Positions 18,113 through 27,081 of a stretch of 62,350 nt of DNA are shown one piece after another. The stretch's first letter is position 1, and each line of letters opens with the position of its first letter. The stretch is from Chitinophagaceae bacterium (GTDB taxonomy: Bacteria > Bacteroidota > Bacteroidia > Chitinophagales > Chitinophagaceae), in NCBI GenBank assembly GCA_947447485.1, contig CANFJP010000002.1:1-62350 (forward strand), in the 5' to 3' direction. The notes beneath the pieces are model-generated. The model did not search any database, had not been told where the DNA came from, and was given only the letters and a program-made list of their open reading frames with translations. A program made the translations under genes and the position numbers.

Positions 18113-20425
18113 TTATATGTATACTCCTTTGTTTACTCCATTTACATATTGATACCCATATCCATATTTACTACTTCCAATTCCTTTTCTCTTTAATCCA
18201 TTGAAAATAATAACTGGATTTCCTAGAGGCGTAGCTTTTATATTGTCATCAATTCTTTTGATAAATGATTTTGGTGTGCAATCATGTCTTACTATAAAAA
18301 TCGTAGTGTCGCATATTTTAGAGATAATATAGGCATCACTAAATAAATTGATTGGGGCTGAGTCTATTATGATCCATTCGAATGTATCTTCTAGGTATTC
18401 TTTTAGTAATTTCAATTTTTCTTCATCAAATAGTTCTTTATCACTTTCTTTATTTACCCCTGATGGAATGAAATAAAAATTATCATAACCAGGAATTTTT
18501 TCAATTATTTCGTCAATCAATGCATCTCCGTTTAAGTAGCCATTAATGCCTGTTTTTTTGTTGAATTCTTTTAAGATTTTATTTAATCCTGAATCATGTA
18601 TATCCATATCAACTAAAACAACCTTTTTACCTGATAATGCGTTACTTTTCGCAAGCTGGAAAGCTATAAAGCTTTTTCCTTCTCCGGTAATGCTCGATGT
18701 TACCAATATTTTTTTCGTATTTTCTAATAACAAAGATTTAAGGGAGACATTTATTTTTCTAATTTCTTCAGAAGTTATGTTTCTTTTTCTTTTATCTATT
18801 CCTGATCGATTTTCCTTTTTATTGTAACTTATTTCACCTATTACCGGAATGGTTGTCATGCTTCTAATTTCATCTCTATATAATATTTTATTGCTTAAAA
18901 AATCTTTTGCATTTACTAGTAGAAAACTGAGTATGCATGTTACAAAAATTGATACCAGATATATAATTGGCTTATTTGGACTTACTGGATATTTTGATGA
19001 TTCGGCCTTGTTTACTATTCTGCTGTCGGATATAGTAGAAGCATACGACAACTCGCTTTCTTCTCTTTTTTCTAATAGAAATGCATAAATCCCTTTTTTA
19101 ATATTTTCATCTCTGCTCATTTCAAGTATTTTTCTCTCTTTTTGAGGAATGCTACTTAATACTGAACTATATTGATTATTCGTATTATTGATATTGTTTT
19201 TGCTGGCTTCTAGATTTTTTTGCTGACTTACTATATTTTCTGAAATACTAGGCTTTATTTTGTTGATTTGATCTTTTAACGAAAACAGAATAGGGTTGTT
19301 TTCTGCCACTGTCATTTTTAATTTATCATATTCTAATTCTTTACTATTTAAATCTATTATTAATTTTGATAATGTTGGATCTGTAACTCCAAGTGTTGAT
19401 GGCATTACTGTTTTTTTATTTTTATTATTTGATTTAACGATTTGATCAATTTCAGTTAATACCGCAAGTTGCATATTTATTTCTCCCAATTTTTGATCAT
19501 TGCTACTTACATTTTGTAAATACAATTGCCCTTCAACTCCTATATCCGAAGCATTCCCTATTGTTTTGTATTGTTGCACATTCCTTTCAATTGAATCAAG
19601 GTCTTTTGACACACTAAAAAGTCTTTCTTCAACAAACTTCAAGGTGTTTTTTGCTAAATTGTTTTTTTCATTAATAGATGATATGTCATAAAATAATAGT
19701 AATTCATTTAATATATTTTCTGCTTTTTGTGGCACTTCATCTTTATAGCTTAAGTTGATAACGCTTGATAGTTTGCTTGCTGCTACTACTTTTAAATTTC
19801 TTAAGATGATATTAATGATTTCTTTTGGTGGGTACAATGAAAATGATAATTGTTTGATTTCGTTTGATGGGATATAATTTTCATTTGGTATGAATTTTAT
19901 TGTGCCAAAGGGAGTGTTAATCCATTCGTTTAAATTTCCCATTTTTTTGTTTTCTATTGCTATTGAACGGTCTCTTTTATTATAATTGAATTTTACATTT
20001 CTAACGCTTTTTATTTTATCCGGCGACTTTGATTCTATAGCAATGGGAGATATTGTGTATGCTGATATGTCTCTTATATTTCCTTTTTGAGATATTGGAG
20101 CATATAATTTTAACTTTATGACTACATCATTCATTAATGTTCTTGATTGTAAAACCTCAATTTCGTTTTCAATAATTTTTTTTGAATTGATCATATTCAA
20201 AGATTCCATCAGTTTAGAGTCATCATTACCCTTTTTTTCGTCTTTAATAATCATCGTGGCTGTAGCTTCATATAGGGGTGTTGTCAATTTGATGTATACA
20301 AATGCTGCCCCTAATCCTAGAATTGATAATATTATAAATACTGGCCAATAGGGTACTATTTTATCTAATAGCTGTTTTATTGTGCTTTCTTCATTTTTAA
20401 TTATATTATTTTTTACTAATTCCAT
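18113..20425 (-). CDS. wzc: Polysaccharide co-polymerase and BY-kinase (Wzc-like)
   Basis: It controls chain length and export by cycles of autophosphorylation. The 770 residues have a Wzz domain (first membrane helix about 30-50, YEATATMIIKDEKKG), a long coiled-coil periplasmic region, a second helix near 500, and a cytoplasmic tyrosine kinase domain with Walker A ITGEGKSFIAFQLA, Walker A' VVLVDMDIHDSG and Walker B EWIIIDSAP. The C-terminus has a tyrosine cluster (SSKYGYGYQYVNGVNKGVY, five Tyr), the expected phosphorylation sites. It lies 3 bases after wza, its outer-membrane partner. Confidence 0.93.
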   Translation of the reverse strand: MELVKNNIIKNEESTIKQLLDKIVPYWPVFIILSILGLGAAFVYIKLTTPLYEATATMIIKDEKKGNDDSKLMESLNMINSKKIIENEIEVLQSRTLMNDVVIKLKLYAPISQKGNIRDISAYTISPIAIESKSPDKIKSVRNVKFNYNKRDRSIAIENKKMGNLNEWINTPFGTIKFIPNENYIPSNEIKQLSFSLYPPKEIINIILRNLKVVAASKLSSVINLSYKDEVPQKAENILNELLLFYDISSINEKNNLAKNTLKFVEERLFSVSKDLDSIERNVQQYKTIGNASDIGVEGQLYLQNVSSNDQKLGEINMQLAVLTEIDQIVKSNNKNKKTVMPSTLGVTDPTLSKLIIDLNSKELEYDKLKMTVAENNPILFSLKDQINKIKPSISENIVSQQKNLEASKNNINNTNNQYSSVLSSIPQKERKILEMSRDENIKKGIYAFLLEKREESELSYASTISDSRIVNKAESSKYPVSPNKPIIYLVSIFVTCILSFLLVNAKDFLSNKILYRDEIRSMTTIPVIGEISYNKKENRSGIDKRKRNITSEEIRKINVSLKSLLLENTKKILVTSSITGEGKSFIAFQLAKSNALSGKKVVLVDMDIHDSGLNKILKEFNKKTGINGYLNGDALIDEIIEKIPGYDNFYFIPSGVNKESDKELFDEEKLKLLKEYLEDTFEWIIIDSAPINLFSDAYIISKICDTTIFIVRHDCTPKSFIKRIDDNIKATPLGNPVIIFNGLKRKGIGSSKYGYGYQYVNGVNKGVYI

Positions 20426-20428
20426 TTT

Positions 20429-21226
20429 TTATTTTACTAATTGTGTGACTACCAAAGCAATAATCGACAAACCACTCAATATGCTGGGTAATAATTGTTG
20501 ATTTCTATTTGCTGTTATTATTTTTTGTTTATTAGGTTCTACATAAACAATGTCATTTGGTTGCAGATAGAAGTAGGGGGATGTTAAAAACTTTTTATTA
20601 TTTACATTTACTCTTGTAACATTTCTTATTCCATCTATCTCTCTTATTATTAATACATTTTCTTTCTTTCCATATATTGTTATATCTCCAGCCATTCCTA
20701 GCGCTTTTAATAAAGAGATCTTTTCATTAGGCACATTTATTACTGTTGGTTTGCTTACCTCTCCAATTACTGTTACTTCGTAATTCAAATGCCTAATTGT
20801 TACAATTGGGTCAATTAGTAATTTTTTTTCTACAATAGAATCTGTAATATGTTCCTTCAATTCTCTTTTTGTAATACCTGCCGCTTGAATATTTCCTAAA
20901 ATGGGTAACTGAATATACCCTTCGTTGTTTACCAGATAACCTCCTGCGCCTGTAGTATATCCATTTGTTCCGGTAGTAGTAGTGGCTTGTGAATTGGTAG
21001 TGTTAAACACCAATGACGCTTCTGCATTTAAGCTGCTTATATGGATACTTAAAATATCATTTTTTTGTATAATCGATTCTTGAAATGAATTTTTTATTTG
21101 AAATGACGTATCCTTTGCATTAGCTATATACGAAACTTGTTTTGTGTTTAAGCATGAACTAGATGCCAAACTCAAAATGAATAGTAATAGAAAAGATGTT
21201 TTATTTTCTAGTAGCGATAATATCAT
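20429..21226 (-). CDS. wza: Outer-membrane polysaccharide export lipoprotein (Wza-like)
   Basis: It probably forms the outer-membrane export channel together with Wzc. The 265 residues start with a lipoprotein signal (hydrophobic 11-24, Cys at 25 in LASSSC; the -3 to -1 residues are all Ser, a weak lipobox). The polysaccharide export domain follows (QKNDILSIHISSLNAEA, GYIQLPILGNIQAAGIT), then an SLBB-like part (VTVIGEVSKPTVINVP) and a C-terminal hydrophobic helix (LPSILSGLSIIALVVTQL). It is the first gene of the locus, 3 bases before wzc, and its start codon is preceded by an AU-rich hairpin. Confidence 0.92.
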   Translation of the reverse strand: MILSLLENKTSFLLLFILSLASSSCLNTKQVSYIANAKDTSFQIKNSFQESIIQKNDILSIHISSLNAEASLVFNTTNSQATTTTGTNGYTTGAGGYLVNNEGYIQLPILGNIQAAGITKRELKEHITDSIVEKKLLIDPIVTIRHLNYEVTVIGEVSKPTVINVPNEKISLLKALGMAGDITIYGKKENVLIIREIDGIRNVTRVNVNNKKFLTSPYFYLQPNDIVYVEPNKQKIITANRNQQLLPSILSGLSIIALVVTQLVK

Positions 21227-21227
21227 G

Positions 21228-21246
21228 ATATTATTTTAAATAATAT
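21228..21246 (-). promoter_or_regulatory. AT-rich inverted repeat directly before the wza start codon
   Basis: ATATTATTT and AAATAATAT are 9-base complementary arms around one base, ending one base before the wza ATG. In RNA this could form a weak hairpin over the ribosome-landing region and so limit initiation. The stem is only A-U pairs, so stability is low; chance in AT-rich DNA is possible. Confidence 0.4.
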
Positions 21247-21379
21247 TGGGCGCTACATAAGACATTGTGGATAGGATTAAACTCTAAGTTGTTTGCATCT
21301 TAATACAGGCAAAACGATTTCTTTAAATAATAGGAGTCATTCGGAATGGGGGATAGGGTATTTTCTATAAGAAAGGATA

Positions 21380-21419
21380 AAAGAGAAGTATCTAAACGAA
21401 ATCAATGATGCTTCTCTTT
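21380..21419 (-). promoter_or_regulatory. Leader hairpin at the 5' end of the predicted polysaccharide transcript
   Basis: AAAGAGAAG and CTTCTCTTT form exact 9-base arms with a 22-base loop, and the transcript side of the second arm is followed by TTATCC. The predicted start site lies at about 21414-21416, so the outer part of the first RNA arm may be missing. It could stabilise the 5' end or serve as an attenuator or pause element acted on by the UpxY protein; the second role is inference. Confidence 0.45.
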
Positions 21420-21451
21420 CAAAGTTATATCTAAATTGAAAGACCTGCAAA
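21420..21451 (-). promoter_or_regulatory. Promoter of the polysaccharide operon
   Basis: On the minus strand, TTTG (21451-21448) is followed after 20 bases by TAACTTTG (21427-21420). This matches the Bacteroidota primary-sigma consensus TTTG...TAnnTTTG with ideal spacing. Transcription would begin near 21415, giving a leader of about 190 bases before wza. It is the only full match I found in the 421-base gap 21227-21647 on that strand, which otherwise holds only the leader elements and the thiolase promoter. Confidence 0.7.
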
Positions 21452-21600
21452 TCATCGAAATTCTAAATTGTGAATAATTAAATTTATAATTTAATAAAAT
21501 AAAGTCATTTATTTTTCGTTTGGTACTCATAAGCTTTTATTGGTGGGCTTTGCGTCGAAATAATTCATATTTTATCTTCATCAACTTTGATTGAATGTAT

Positions 21601-21608
21601 TACCTTTG
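21601..21608 (+). promoter_or_regulatory. -7 promoter element before the thiolase gene
   Basis: TACCTTTG matches the TAnnTTTG box exactly, 39 bases before the thiolase ATG. No good TTTG element is present about 20 bases upstream, so the -33 part is weak. A tiny reading frame (ATG ACA ACA ATC ATT TAA) lies between the box and the gene and may be meaningless. Confidence 0.5.
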
Positions 21609-21647
21609 TTATTCTAAATTATGACAACAATCATTTAATATTTTTTT

Positions 21648-22829
21648 ATGAAAGAAGTGTATGTTATTTCTGCAGTTAGGACTCCTTTAGGAAGTTTTGG
21701 GGGTTCATTGAAAGGGTTTTCCGCTACTCAATTAGGAGGATTCGCCATTAGGGGCGCTTTACAAAAAGCAGGGGTTTCTCCAAGCCTTGTAAATGAAGTT
21801 TTAATGGGGTCTGTTATTCAGGCCAATTTAGGCCAAGCGCCAGCCCGTCAAGCCGCAAAATTTGCAGGATTGCCCAATGAGGTGGTGTGTACTACTATTA
21901 ATAAAGTTTGTGCAAGTGGAATGAAAGCAATTGCTCAAGGAGCTCAAAGTATCTTATTGGGTGATGCCGATATCGTAGTAGCAGGAGGAATGGAAAGTAT
22001 GAGCAATGTCCCTTTTTATTCAGATTCAATGCGATGGGGAAATAAGTATGGTAACGTACAATTAATTGATGGGTTAGTTAAAGATGGTCTTACAGATGTA
22101 TATGATGGTAAAGCAATGGGTGTGGCTGCTGAAATGTGCGCTTCAACTTGCAATGTGAGCCGCCAAGATCAGGATGCATTCGCAATAGAAAGCTATAAAA
22201 GAAGCCAAGCAGCTATTCAGAATGGCAAATTTGACAATGAAATTATACCAGTTGAAATTCCACAGAAAAAAGGTGATTCAATATTTTTCTCTAAAGATGA
22301 AGAACCATTTAATGTGAAGTTTGATAAAATTCCTGAATTGAAAAGTGCGTTTCAAAAAGACGGTAGTGTTACAGCTGCCAATGCATCTACTATGAATGAT
22401 GGAGCTGCTGCATTAGTACTTATGAGTAAAGAAAAAGCAGATGAACTTGGACTTAAGCCCATTGCGAAAATTAGATCATATGCTGATGCAGAACAAGCGC
22501 CAGAATGGTTTACAACCACCCCCTCAATTGCCTTGCCTAAAGCAATTCAAAAAGCCAATCTTTCAATTGAAGACATTCATTATTGGGAATTAAATGAGGC
22601 TTTCTCAGTTGTAGGAATTGAGAATACGCGTCGATTGAAATTAGATGCGGCTAAAGTGAATGTAAATGGAGGGGCTGTATCATTAGGTCATCCATTAGGT
22701 TGCAGCGGTGCAAGAATTATCGTAACCTTGATTAATGTGTTAAAACAAAACAATGGAGTGTTTGGTGCAGCAGGTATATGTAATGGGGGAGGCGGCGCAA
22801 GCGCGATGGTGATTGAAAACTGTCAATGA
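21648..22829 (+). CDS. Acetyl-CoA C-acetyltransferase (thiolase)
   Basis: It catalyses condensation of two acetyl-CoA or thiolysis of 3-ketoacyl-CoA in the cytoplasm. The 393 residues are full length for a class II thiolase: nucleophilic Cys88 in NKVCASGMKA, the NEAFSVV motif, GGAVSLGHPLGCSGAR with the catalytic His, and the second Cys in GICNGGGGASAM. It stands alone on the plus strand, divergent from the polysaccharide operon, and pdhB downstream has its own promoter. Whether it serves biosynthesis (acetoacetyl-CoA) or degradation cannot be settled; no beta-oxidation genes are nearby. Confidence 0.95.
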   Translation: MKEVYVISAVRTPLGSFGGSLKGFSATQLGGFAIRGALQKAGVSPSLVNEVLMGSVIQANLGQAPARQAAKFAGLPNEVVCTTINKVCASGMKAIAQGAQSILLGDADIVVAGGMESMSNVPFYSDSMRWGNKYGNVQLIDGLVKDGLTDVYDGKAMGVAAEMCASTCNVSRQDQDAFAIESYKRSQAAIQNGKFDNEIIPVEIPQKKGDSIFFSKDEEPFNVKFDKIPELKSAFQKDGSVTAANASTMNDGAAALVLMSKEKADELGLKPIAKIRSYADAEQAPEWFTTTPSIALPKAIQKANLSIEDIHYWELNEAFSVVGIENTRRLKLDAAKVNVNGGAVSLGHPLGCSGARIIVTLINVLKQNNGVFGAAGICNGGGGASAMVIENCQ

Positions 22830-22856
22830 TCTTTAACTTTTATATAGTTTCCTCAA

Positions 22857-22888
22857 TTTGTTTGTGTGACTACTATAGAATAAATTTG
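22857..22888 (+). promoter_or_regulatory. Promoter of pdhB
   Basis: TTTG (22857-22860), 20 bases, then TAAATTTG (22881-22888) matches the Bacteroidota consensus with ideal spacing. Transcription would start near 22894, about 30 bases before the pdhB ATG. This shows that pdhB need not be cotranscribed with the thiolase gene. Confidence 0.65.
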
Positions 22889-22922
22889 TACAATTCAATA
22901 TCAATAAAAAATTGCTGATAAA

Positions 22923-23906
22923 ATGAGACAAATTGCCTTTAGAGAAGCTTTAAGAGAAGCAATGCAGGAAGAAATGAGGTTAGATGAACGTGTGTTTTTA
23001 ATGGGAGAAGAAGTGGCTGAATATAATGGCGCCTATAAAGTGAGCCAAGGAATGCTTGCTGAGTTTGGAGAAAAAAGAGTTATAGATACTCCTATTGCAG
23101 AATTAGGGTTTACTGCAATTGCAGTAGGCGCAGCTCAAAATGGGCTAAGACCTATTGTTGAATTCATGACTTGGAATTTTGCTGTATTGGCTTTAGATCA
23201 AATTTTAAATACTGCTTCTAAGATGTTGGCAATGAGTGGCGGACAAGTTGGTTGTCCTATCGTTTTTAGAGGTGCTACTGGCAGTGCCGGTCAATTAGGT
23301 GCCCAGCATTCTACCTCTTTTGAAAGCATGTATGCAAATATTCCTGGATTAAAAGTTATTTCTGTAAGCAATCCTTATGATGCAAAGGGATTACTTAAAT
23401 CCGCCATTAGAGATGATGATCCTGTTGTTTTTATGGAAAGTGAAGTGATGTATGGCGATAAAGGCGATGTTCCTGAAGGGGAATACCTTATTCCAATAGG
23501 CAAATCAAATGTAGTAAGACAAGGAACTGATATTACGATTGTTTCTTTTAATAAAATGATGAAAGTGGCGCTAGGTGCCGCAGAGGAATTAGCAAAAGAA
23601 AATATCAGTGCAGAAGTCATTGACCTTAGAACCATCAGACCATTAGATTGGTTTACTATTTTAGAAAGTGTTAAAAAAACCAATAGGCTTGTTATAGTTG
23701 AAGAGCAATGGCCTTTTGCCTCTGTGTCTTCTGAAATCTCTTACAGAATTCAAAAGGAAGGATTCGATTATCTAGATGCGCCCATTCGTAGAATTACATC
23801 CGCGGATGCACCCATGCACTATGCACCCAATCTAGTATCAGCTTATTTGCCAGATATTAGTAGAACGGTTAAGCTCGTTAAAGAAGTAATGTACCTTAGA
23901 AAATAA
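22923..23906 (+). CDS. pdhB: Pyruvate dehydrogenase E1 component, beta subunit
   Basis: With the alpha subunit it decarboxylates pyruvate (or a related 2-oxoacid) using thiamine diphosphate and passes acetyl to E2. The 327 residues show MRQIAFREALREAMQEEM at the start, FLMGEEVAEYNGAYKVSQG with the conserved Glu that activates TPP, IDTPIAELGF, and the transketolase C domain (IDLRTIRPLDW, VIVEEQWPFASV). The alpha subunit gene lies 4.4 kb downstream rather than adjacent, and no E2 or E3 gene is in the window. Branched-chain specificity cannot be fully excluded, but the sequence is most like PdhB. Confidence 0.93.
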   Translation: MRQIAFREALREAMQEEMRLDERVFLMGEEVAEYNGAYKVSQGMLAEFGEKRVIDTPIAELGFTAIAVGAAQNGLRPIVEFMTWNFAVLALDQILNTASKMLAMSGGQVGCPIVFRGATGSAGQLGAQHSTSFESMYANIPGLKVISVSNPYDAKGLLKSAIRDDDPVVFMESEVMYGDKGDVPEGEYLIPIGKSNVVRQGTDITIVSFNKMMKVALGAAEELAKENISAEVIDLRTIRPLDWFTILESVKKTNRLVIVEEQWPFASVSSEISYRIQKEGFDYLDAPIRRITSADAPMHYAPNLVSAYLPDISRTVKLVKEVMYLRK

Positions 23907-23938
23907 CACTAGTTGACTTGTCAGTAATTACCATCAGC

Positions 23939-24790
23939 ATGAGAATACTATATACTATCATATTGCTGTTTAGTTTTACAATCGCCTATTCACAAAACTA
24001 TTTTGCGTCTGTATTTGTGGGAGCTTCAAATTATCAAGGTGATTTGCAAGACAAAATTTTTACATTGGTAAGATCTAAGCCTGCATTAGGCATGGGTTTT
24101 AATTATGAATTAAACGATCGAATGTTATTGAGCCTTGAATTTGCCAATGCAAACATTAGCGGAGACGACAAATTCAGTGTTAAAAATCGCAGTAGAAATC
24201 TGAGCTTTAATTCAAATATTACAGAGTTTTCATTAGGGTTTGAATACGTATTATTCAACTTATACGATTACAAAGTTTCTCCTTATTTCTTTACTAATAT
24301 TGGAGTATTTAAATTCAATCCGTATCTAAAATTAGATAACGGCGCTAAAATATTTCTTTCAGAATACGATACAGAAGGCCAAGGGTTTTATGAAGGAAGA
24401 AAAAAATACAAACTTCGGCAATTAAGCATTCCGTTTGGCGGAGGGCTGCAATGGGCCTTAACTAATAATACAAGGGTTGGTGTATTAATTGGGATGCGTA
24501 AAACCTTCACCGATTACATAGACGATGTAAGTTCAACGTATGTAGATAAAAATATTTTATTGCAAAACAGAGGGCAGAAGGCGGTGGATTTGGCTTACAA
24601 AGGAAACTTACTCCCCAATGGATCTCCTTATCCTGCGGATGGTGCAAAAAGAGGGAATCCCAATAACAAAGACTGGTATTATTTAGCTGGGGTGTCTTTG
24701 AGATTCAGATTAACAACCCCCTCACGTCATCAGTCATATACTTTTAAAATTCACAAATCAAAAACTACTTGTCCAAGTTCTCCTTTGTAA
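23939..24790 (+). CDS. DUF6089 family outer-membrane beta-barrel protein
   Basis: The ORF track begins at a TTG (23918); I prefer the ATG at 23939 because it starts a clean signal peptide (MRILYTIILLFSFTIAYSQ, cleavage after SQ). The mature part of about 265 residues has alternating strands with aromatic ends, opening NYFASVFVGASNYQGDLQDK and closing YYLAGVSLRFRL, typical of small outer-membrane barrels. The DUF6089 assignment is by pattern. The gene follows pdhB by 32 bases, but there is no functional link that I can see. Function is unknown. Confidence 0.8.
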   Translation: MRILYTIILLFSFTIAYSQNYFASVFVGASNYQGDLQDKIFTLVRSKPALGMGFNYELNDRMLLSLEFANANISGDDKFSVKNRSRNLSFNSNITEFSLGFEYVLFNLYDYKVSPYFFTNIGVFKFNPYLKLDNGAKIFLSEYDTEGQGFYEGRKKYKLRQLSIPFGGGLQWALTNNTRVGVLIGMRKTFTDYIDDVSSTYVDKNILLQNRGQKAVDLAYKGNLLPNGSPYPADGAKRGNPNNKDWYYLAGVSLRFRLTTPSRHQSYTFKIHKSKTTCPSSPL

Positions 24791-24841
24791 TGATGGATAA
24801 CTTTAATTCAATAACTCTACCTTACATTGTAAATCTAATGA

Positions 24842-26707
24842 ATGGCTTATCGCTCACTTGAAGAATGTTTACTAGACCTTGAAAAGAATGGGCAACTAGT
24901 TAGGGTAAACGAAGAAGTAGACCCTATGCTACAAATGGCCGCTATTCATTTACGTGTTTTTGAAAATCAAGGCCCTGCAATACTTTTTGAAAATGTAAAA
25001 AACTCTTCTTATAGAGCGGCCTCAAATATTTTCGGAACATTGGAAAGAAGTAAATTTATTTTCAGAGAAAATTTAGAAAGGATTGAGCAGCTGATTGAGT
25101 TGAAAAAAAATCCAATTAAAGCATTCAAACATCCAATTAAAAACATAGGGGTAGGGTTGGCTGCTTTAAAAGCATTGCCATTGAAAAATCCATTGAAAAA
25201 TCCTGTATTACACAGTAAAATTAATGTGAATGATCTTCCATTGATTCAACATTGGCCTATGGATGGGGGTGCATTTGTTACTTTGCCACAAGTATATACA
25301 GAAGACATAGAACATCCTGGTATTATGAATGCCAATTTGGGAATGTATCGCATACAGCTTTCTGGAAATGAGTATATTCCTAACAAAGAAATAGGATTGC
25401 ATTATCAGTTACATAGAGGAATTGGTGTGCATCAAACCAAAGCCAATAAAAAAGGCTTGCCTTTGAAAGTGAGTGTTTTTATTGGCGGCCCGCCATCTCA
25501 TACTGTAGCCGCTGTGATGCCATTGCCCGAAGGAATTAGTGAGATGACATTTGCAGGAGTATTAGGAGGGCGAAGGTTTAGATACAAATATGTAAATGGC
25601 TTTTGTATAAGCTCGGATGCTGATTTTGTTATCACAGGGGAAGTATATCCTGGAGAAAATAAACCTGAGGGACCCTTTGGTGATCATTTAGGTTATTATA
25701 GTCTGCAACATTCTTTCCCTTTAATGAAAGTGCACAGTGTGTATGCGAAGAAAAATGCAATTTGGCCGTTCACGGTTGTTGGGAGACCACCTCAAGAAGA
25801 CACCAGTTTTGGTCAGCTAATACATGCCATTACAGGTAACGCCATTCAACAAGAAATCCCGGGGTTAAAAGAAGTGCATGCAGTGGATGCTGCAGGCGTT
25901 CATCCCTTGCTTTTGGCCATTGGTAGTGAGCGTTATACTCCTTATATGCCGGTGAAACAGCCCGCAGAAATACTTACGATTGCCAATCATATTTTTGGAA
26001 CAGGGCAGTTGAGTCTCGCTAAATTTTTATTTATTACAGCGGATGATCATAATCTATTACGCACGAGTGATATTGAAAAGTTTTTATCTTATATCCTCGA
26101 AAGAATACATGTAGAAAGGGATATTCATTTTTATACGAACACCACCATTGATACATTGGATTATTCTGGTGAATCATTGAATAGCGGGAGCAAGGTAGTT
26201 TTTGCAGCTTATGGAAATCCTATTAGAAAGTTAGCTTCTGTATTGCATGATCGAATGAACCATTTGAAAGGAATTGATCAATGTAAAGTCGTATTTCCTG
26301 GAGTTGTTGCCATGCAACGAAATGCTTTTGTGGATTATCAACATGCCAATCAAGAAATGAATGAAATAAGAGAACAGCTATCGGGTCTTTATAGTGAAAG
26401 AAATATTAGTGAAGGTATATTGCTTGATGAAATAGTGTTGATTGTAATTTGTGATGATGCATCATTTGTAGCCAAAAATATCAGTAATTTTTTATGGGTA
26501 TCTTTTACCAGATGCAATCCCTCTCATGATATGTATGGAATAGATTCTTTTACCGAAAATAAGCATTGGGGTTGTAAAGGGCCATTGATCATTGATGCGA
26601 GAATAAAGAGCCATCATGCACCAGCAGTTGAAAAAGATCCTGCAACAGAAAAGAGCATTGAGCATATTTTCAATAAAGGCGGAAGTTTATATGGAAAATT
26701 AAAGTAA
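24842..26707 (+). CDS. UbiD family decarboxylase
   Basis: It probably decarboxylates an aromatic or unsaturated acid with prenylated FMN; in Bacteroidota the likely context is menaquinone or another aromatic pathway. The 621 residues show the UbiD pattern: RSLEECLLDLEKNGQLVRV, the GMYRIQL segment, HRGIGVHQTKANKKG, PEGPFGDHLGYYSL (the E-x-P-F-G-D prFMN region) and GRPPQEDTSFGQLIH. It is longer than E. coli UbiD (about 500), as usual for the menaquinone-type branch. No UbiX (prFMN synthase) gene is in the window. It converges with the DUF721 gene. Confidence 0.9.
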   Translation: MAYRSLEECLLDLEKNGQLVRVNEEVDPMLQMAAIHLRVFENQGPAILFENVKNSSYRAASNIFGTLERSKFIFRENLERIEQLIELKKNPIKAFKHPIKNIGVGLAALKALPLKNPLKNPVLHSKINVNDLPLIQHWPMDGGAFVTLPQVYTEDIEHPGIMNANLGMYRIQLSGNEYIPNKEIGLHYQLHRGIGVHQTKANKKGLPLKVSVFIGGPPSHTVAAVMPLPEGISEMTFAGVLGGRRFRYKYVNGFCISSDADFVITGEVYPGENKPEGPFGDHLGYYSLQHSFPLMKVHSVYAKKNAIWPFTVVGRPPQEDTSFGQLIHAITGNAIQQEIPGLKEVHAVDAAGVHPLLLAIGSERYTPYMPVKQPAEILTIANHIFGTGQLSLAKFLFITADDHNLLRTSDIEKFLSYILERIHVERDIHFYTNTTIDTLDYSGESLNSGSKVVFAAYGNPIRKLASVLHDRMNHLKGIDQCKVVFPGVVAMQRNAFVDYQHANQEMNEIREQLSGLYSERNISEGILLDEIVLIVICDDASFVAKNISNFLWVSFTRCNPSHDMYGIDSFTENKHWGCKGPLIIDARIKSHHAPAVEKDPATEKSIEHIFNKGGSLYGKLK

Positions 26708-26729
26708 AGAGTGAAGAAGTAAACAGCCG

Positions 26730-27011
26730 TTATTTTATTACAACAAACTTTATTGTTTTTTCTCCGAGCGCTTCATTTACTCTTTGAATAATAGTTTCTT
26801 TCTGGTAAAGCAATTCATTTTTAAGGGGAGCCACAGAGGTGTTAATGTAAAGTGTTTCTCCAATGATTTTAATGCTGTCTGTATACTTGGCAATGGTAGA
26901 CCCCATAATATTTTCCCACACATCTTCTATTTGTGCTGCTTGAACCCCCGTTTTGAGTCTGCTGGTTTTTAAAAACTGCTTTAGTGCATCTTGAAATGAC
27001 CATTCTCCCAT
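26730..27011 (-). CDS. DUF721 (DciA-like) protein
   Basis: The 93 residues have the DUF721 pattern: KQFLKTSRLKTGVQAAQIEDVWENIMGSTIAKYT, then KIIGETLYINTSVAPLKNEL and LGEKTIKFVVIK. In many bacteria such proteins lie beside recF, as here (70 bases downstream of recF, same strand). DciA in other phyla helps load the replicative helicase; this short form contains only the KH-like domain, so a DNA replication or repair role is likely but not proven. Confidence 0.85.
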   Translation of the reverse strand: MGEWSFQDALKQFLKTSRLKTGVQAAQIEDVWENIMGSTIAKYTDSIKIIGETLYINTSVAPLKNELLYQKETIIQRVNEALGEKTIKFVVIK

Positions 27012-27081
27012 AATACTGTAAAGATAATAAATGAAACTGGCGTGAAGGAGGTTATTTGTCAGCTTTCAATTAAATAATATG

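Noticed and set aside
21618-21635. Five-codon leader peptide (MTTII) before the thiolase gene
   Set aside because: It is too short and lacks any supporting signal such as repeated regulatory codons or a terminator hairpin.
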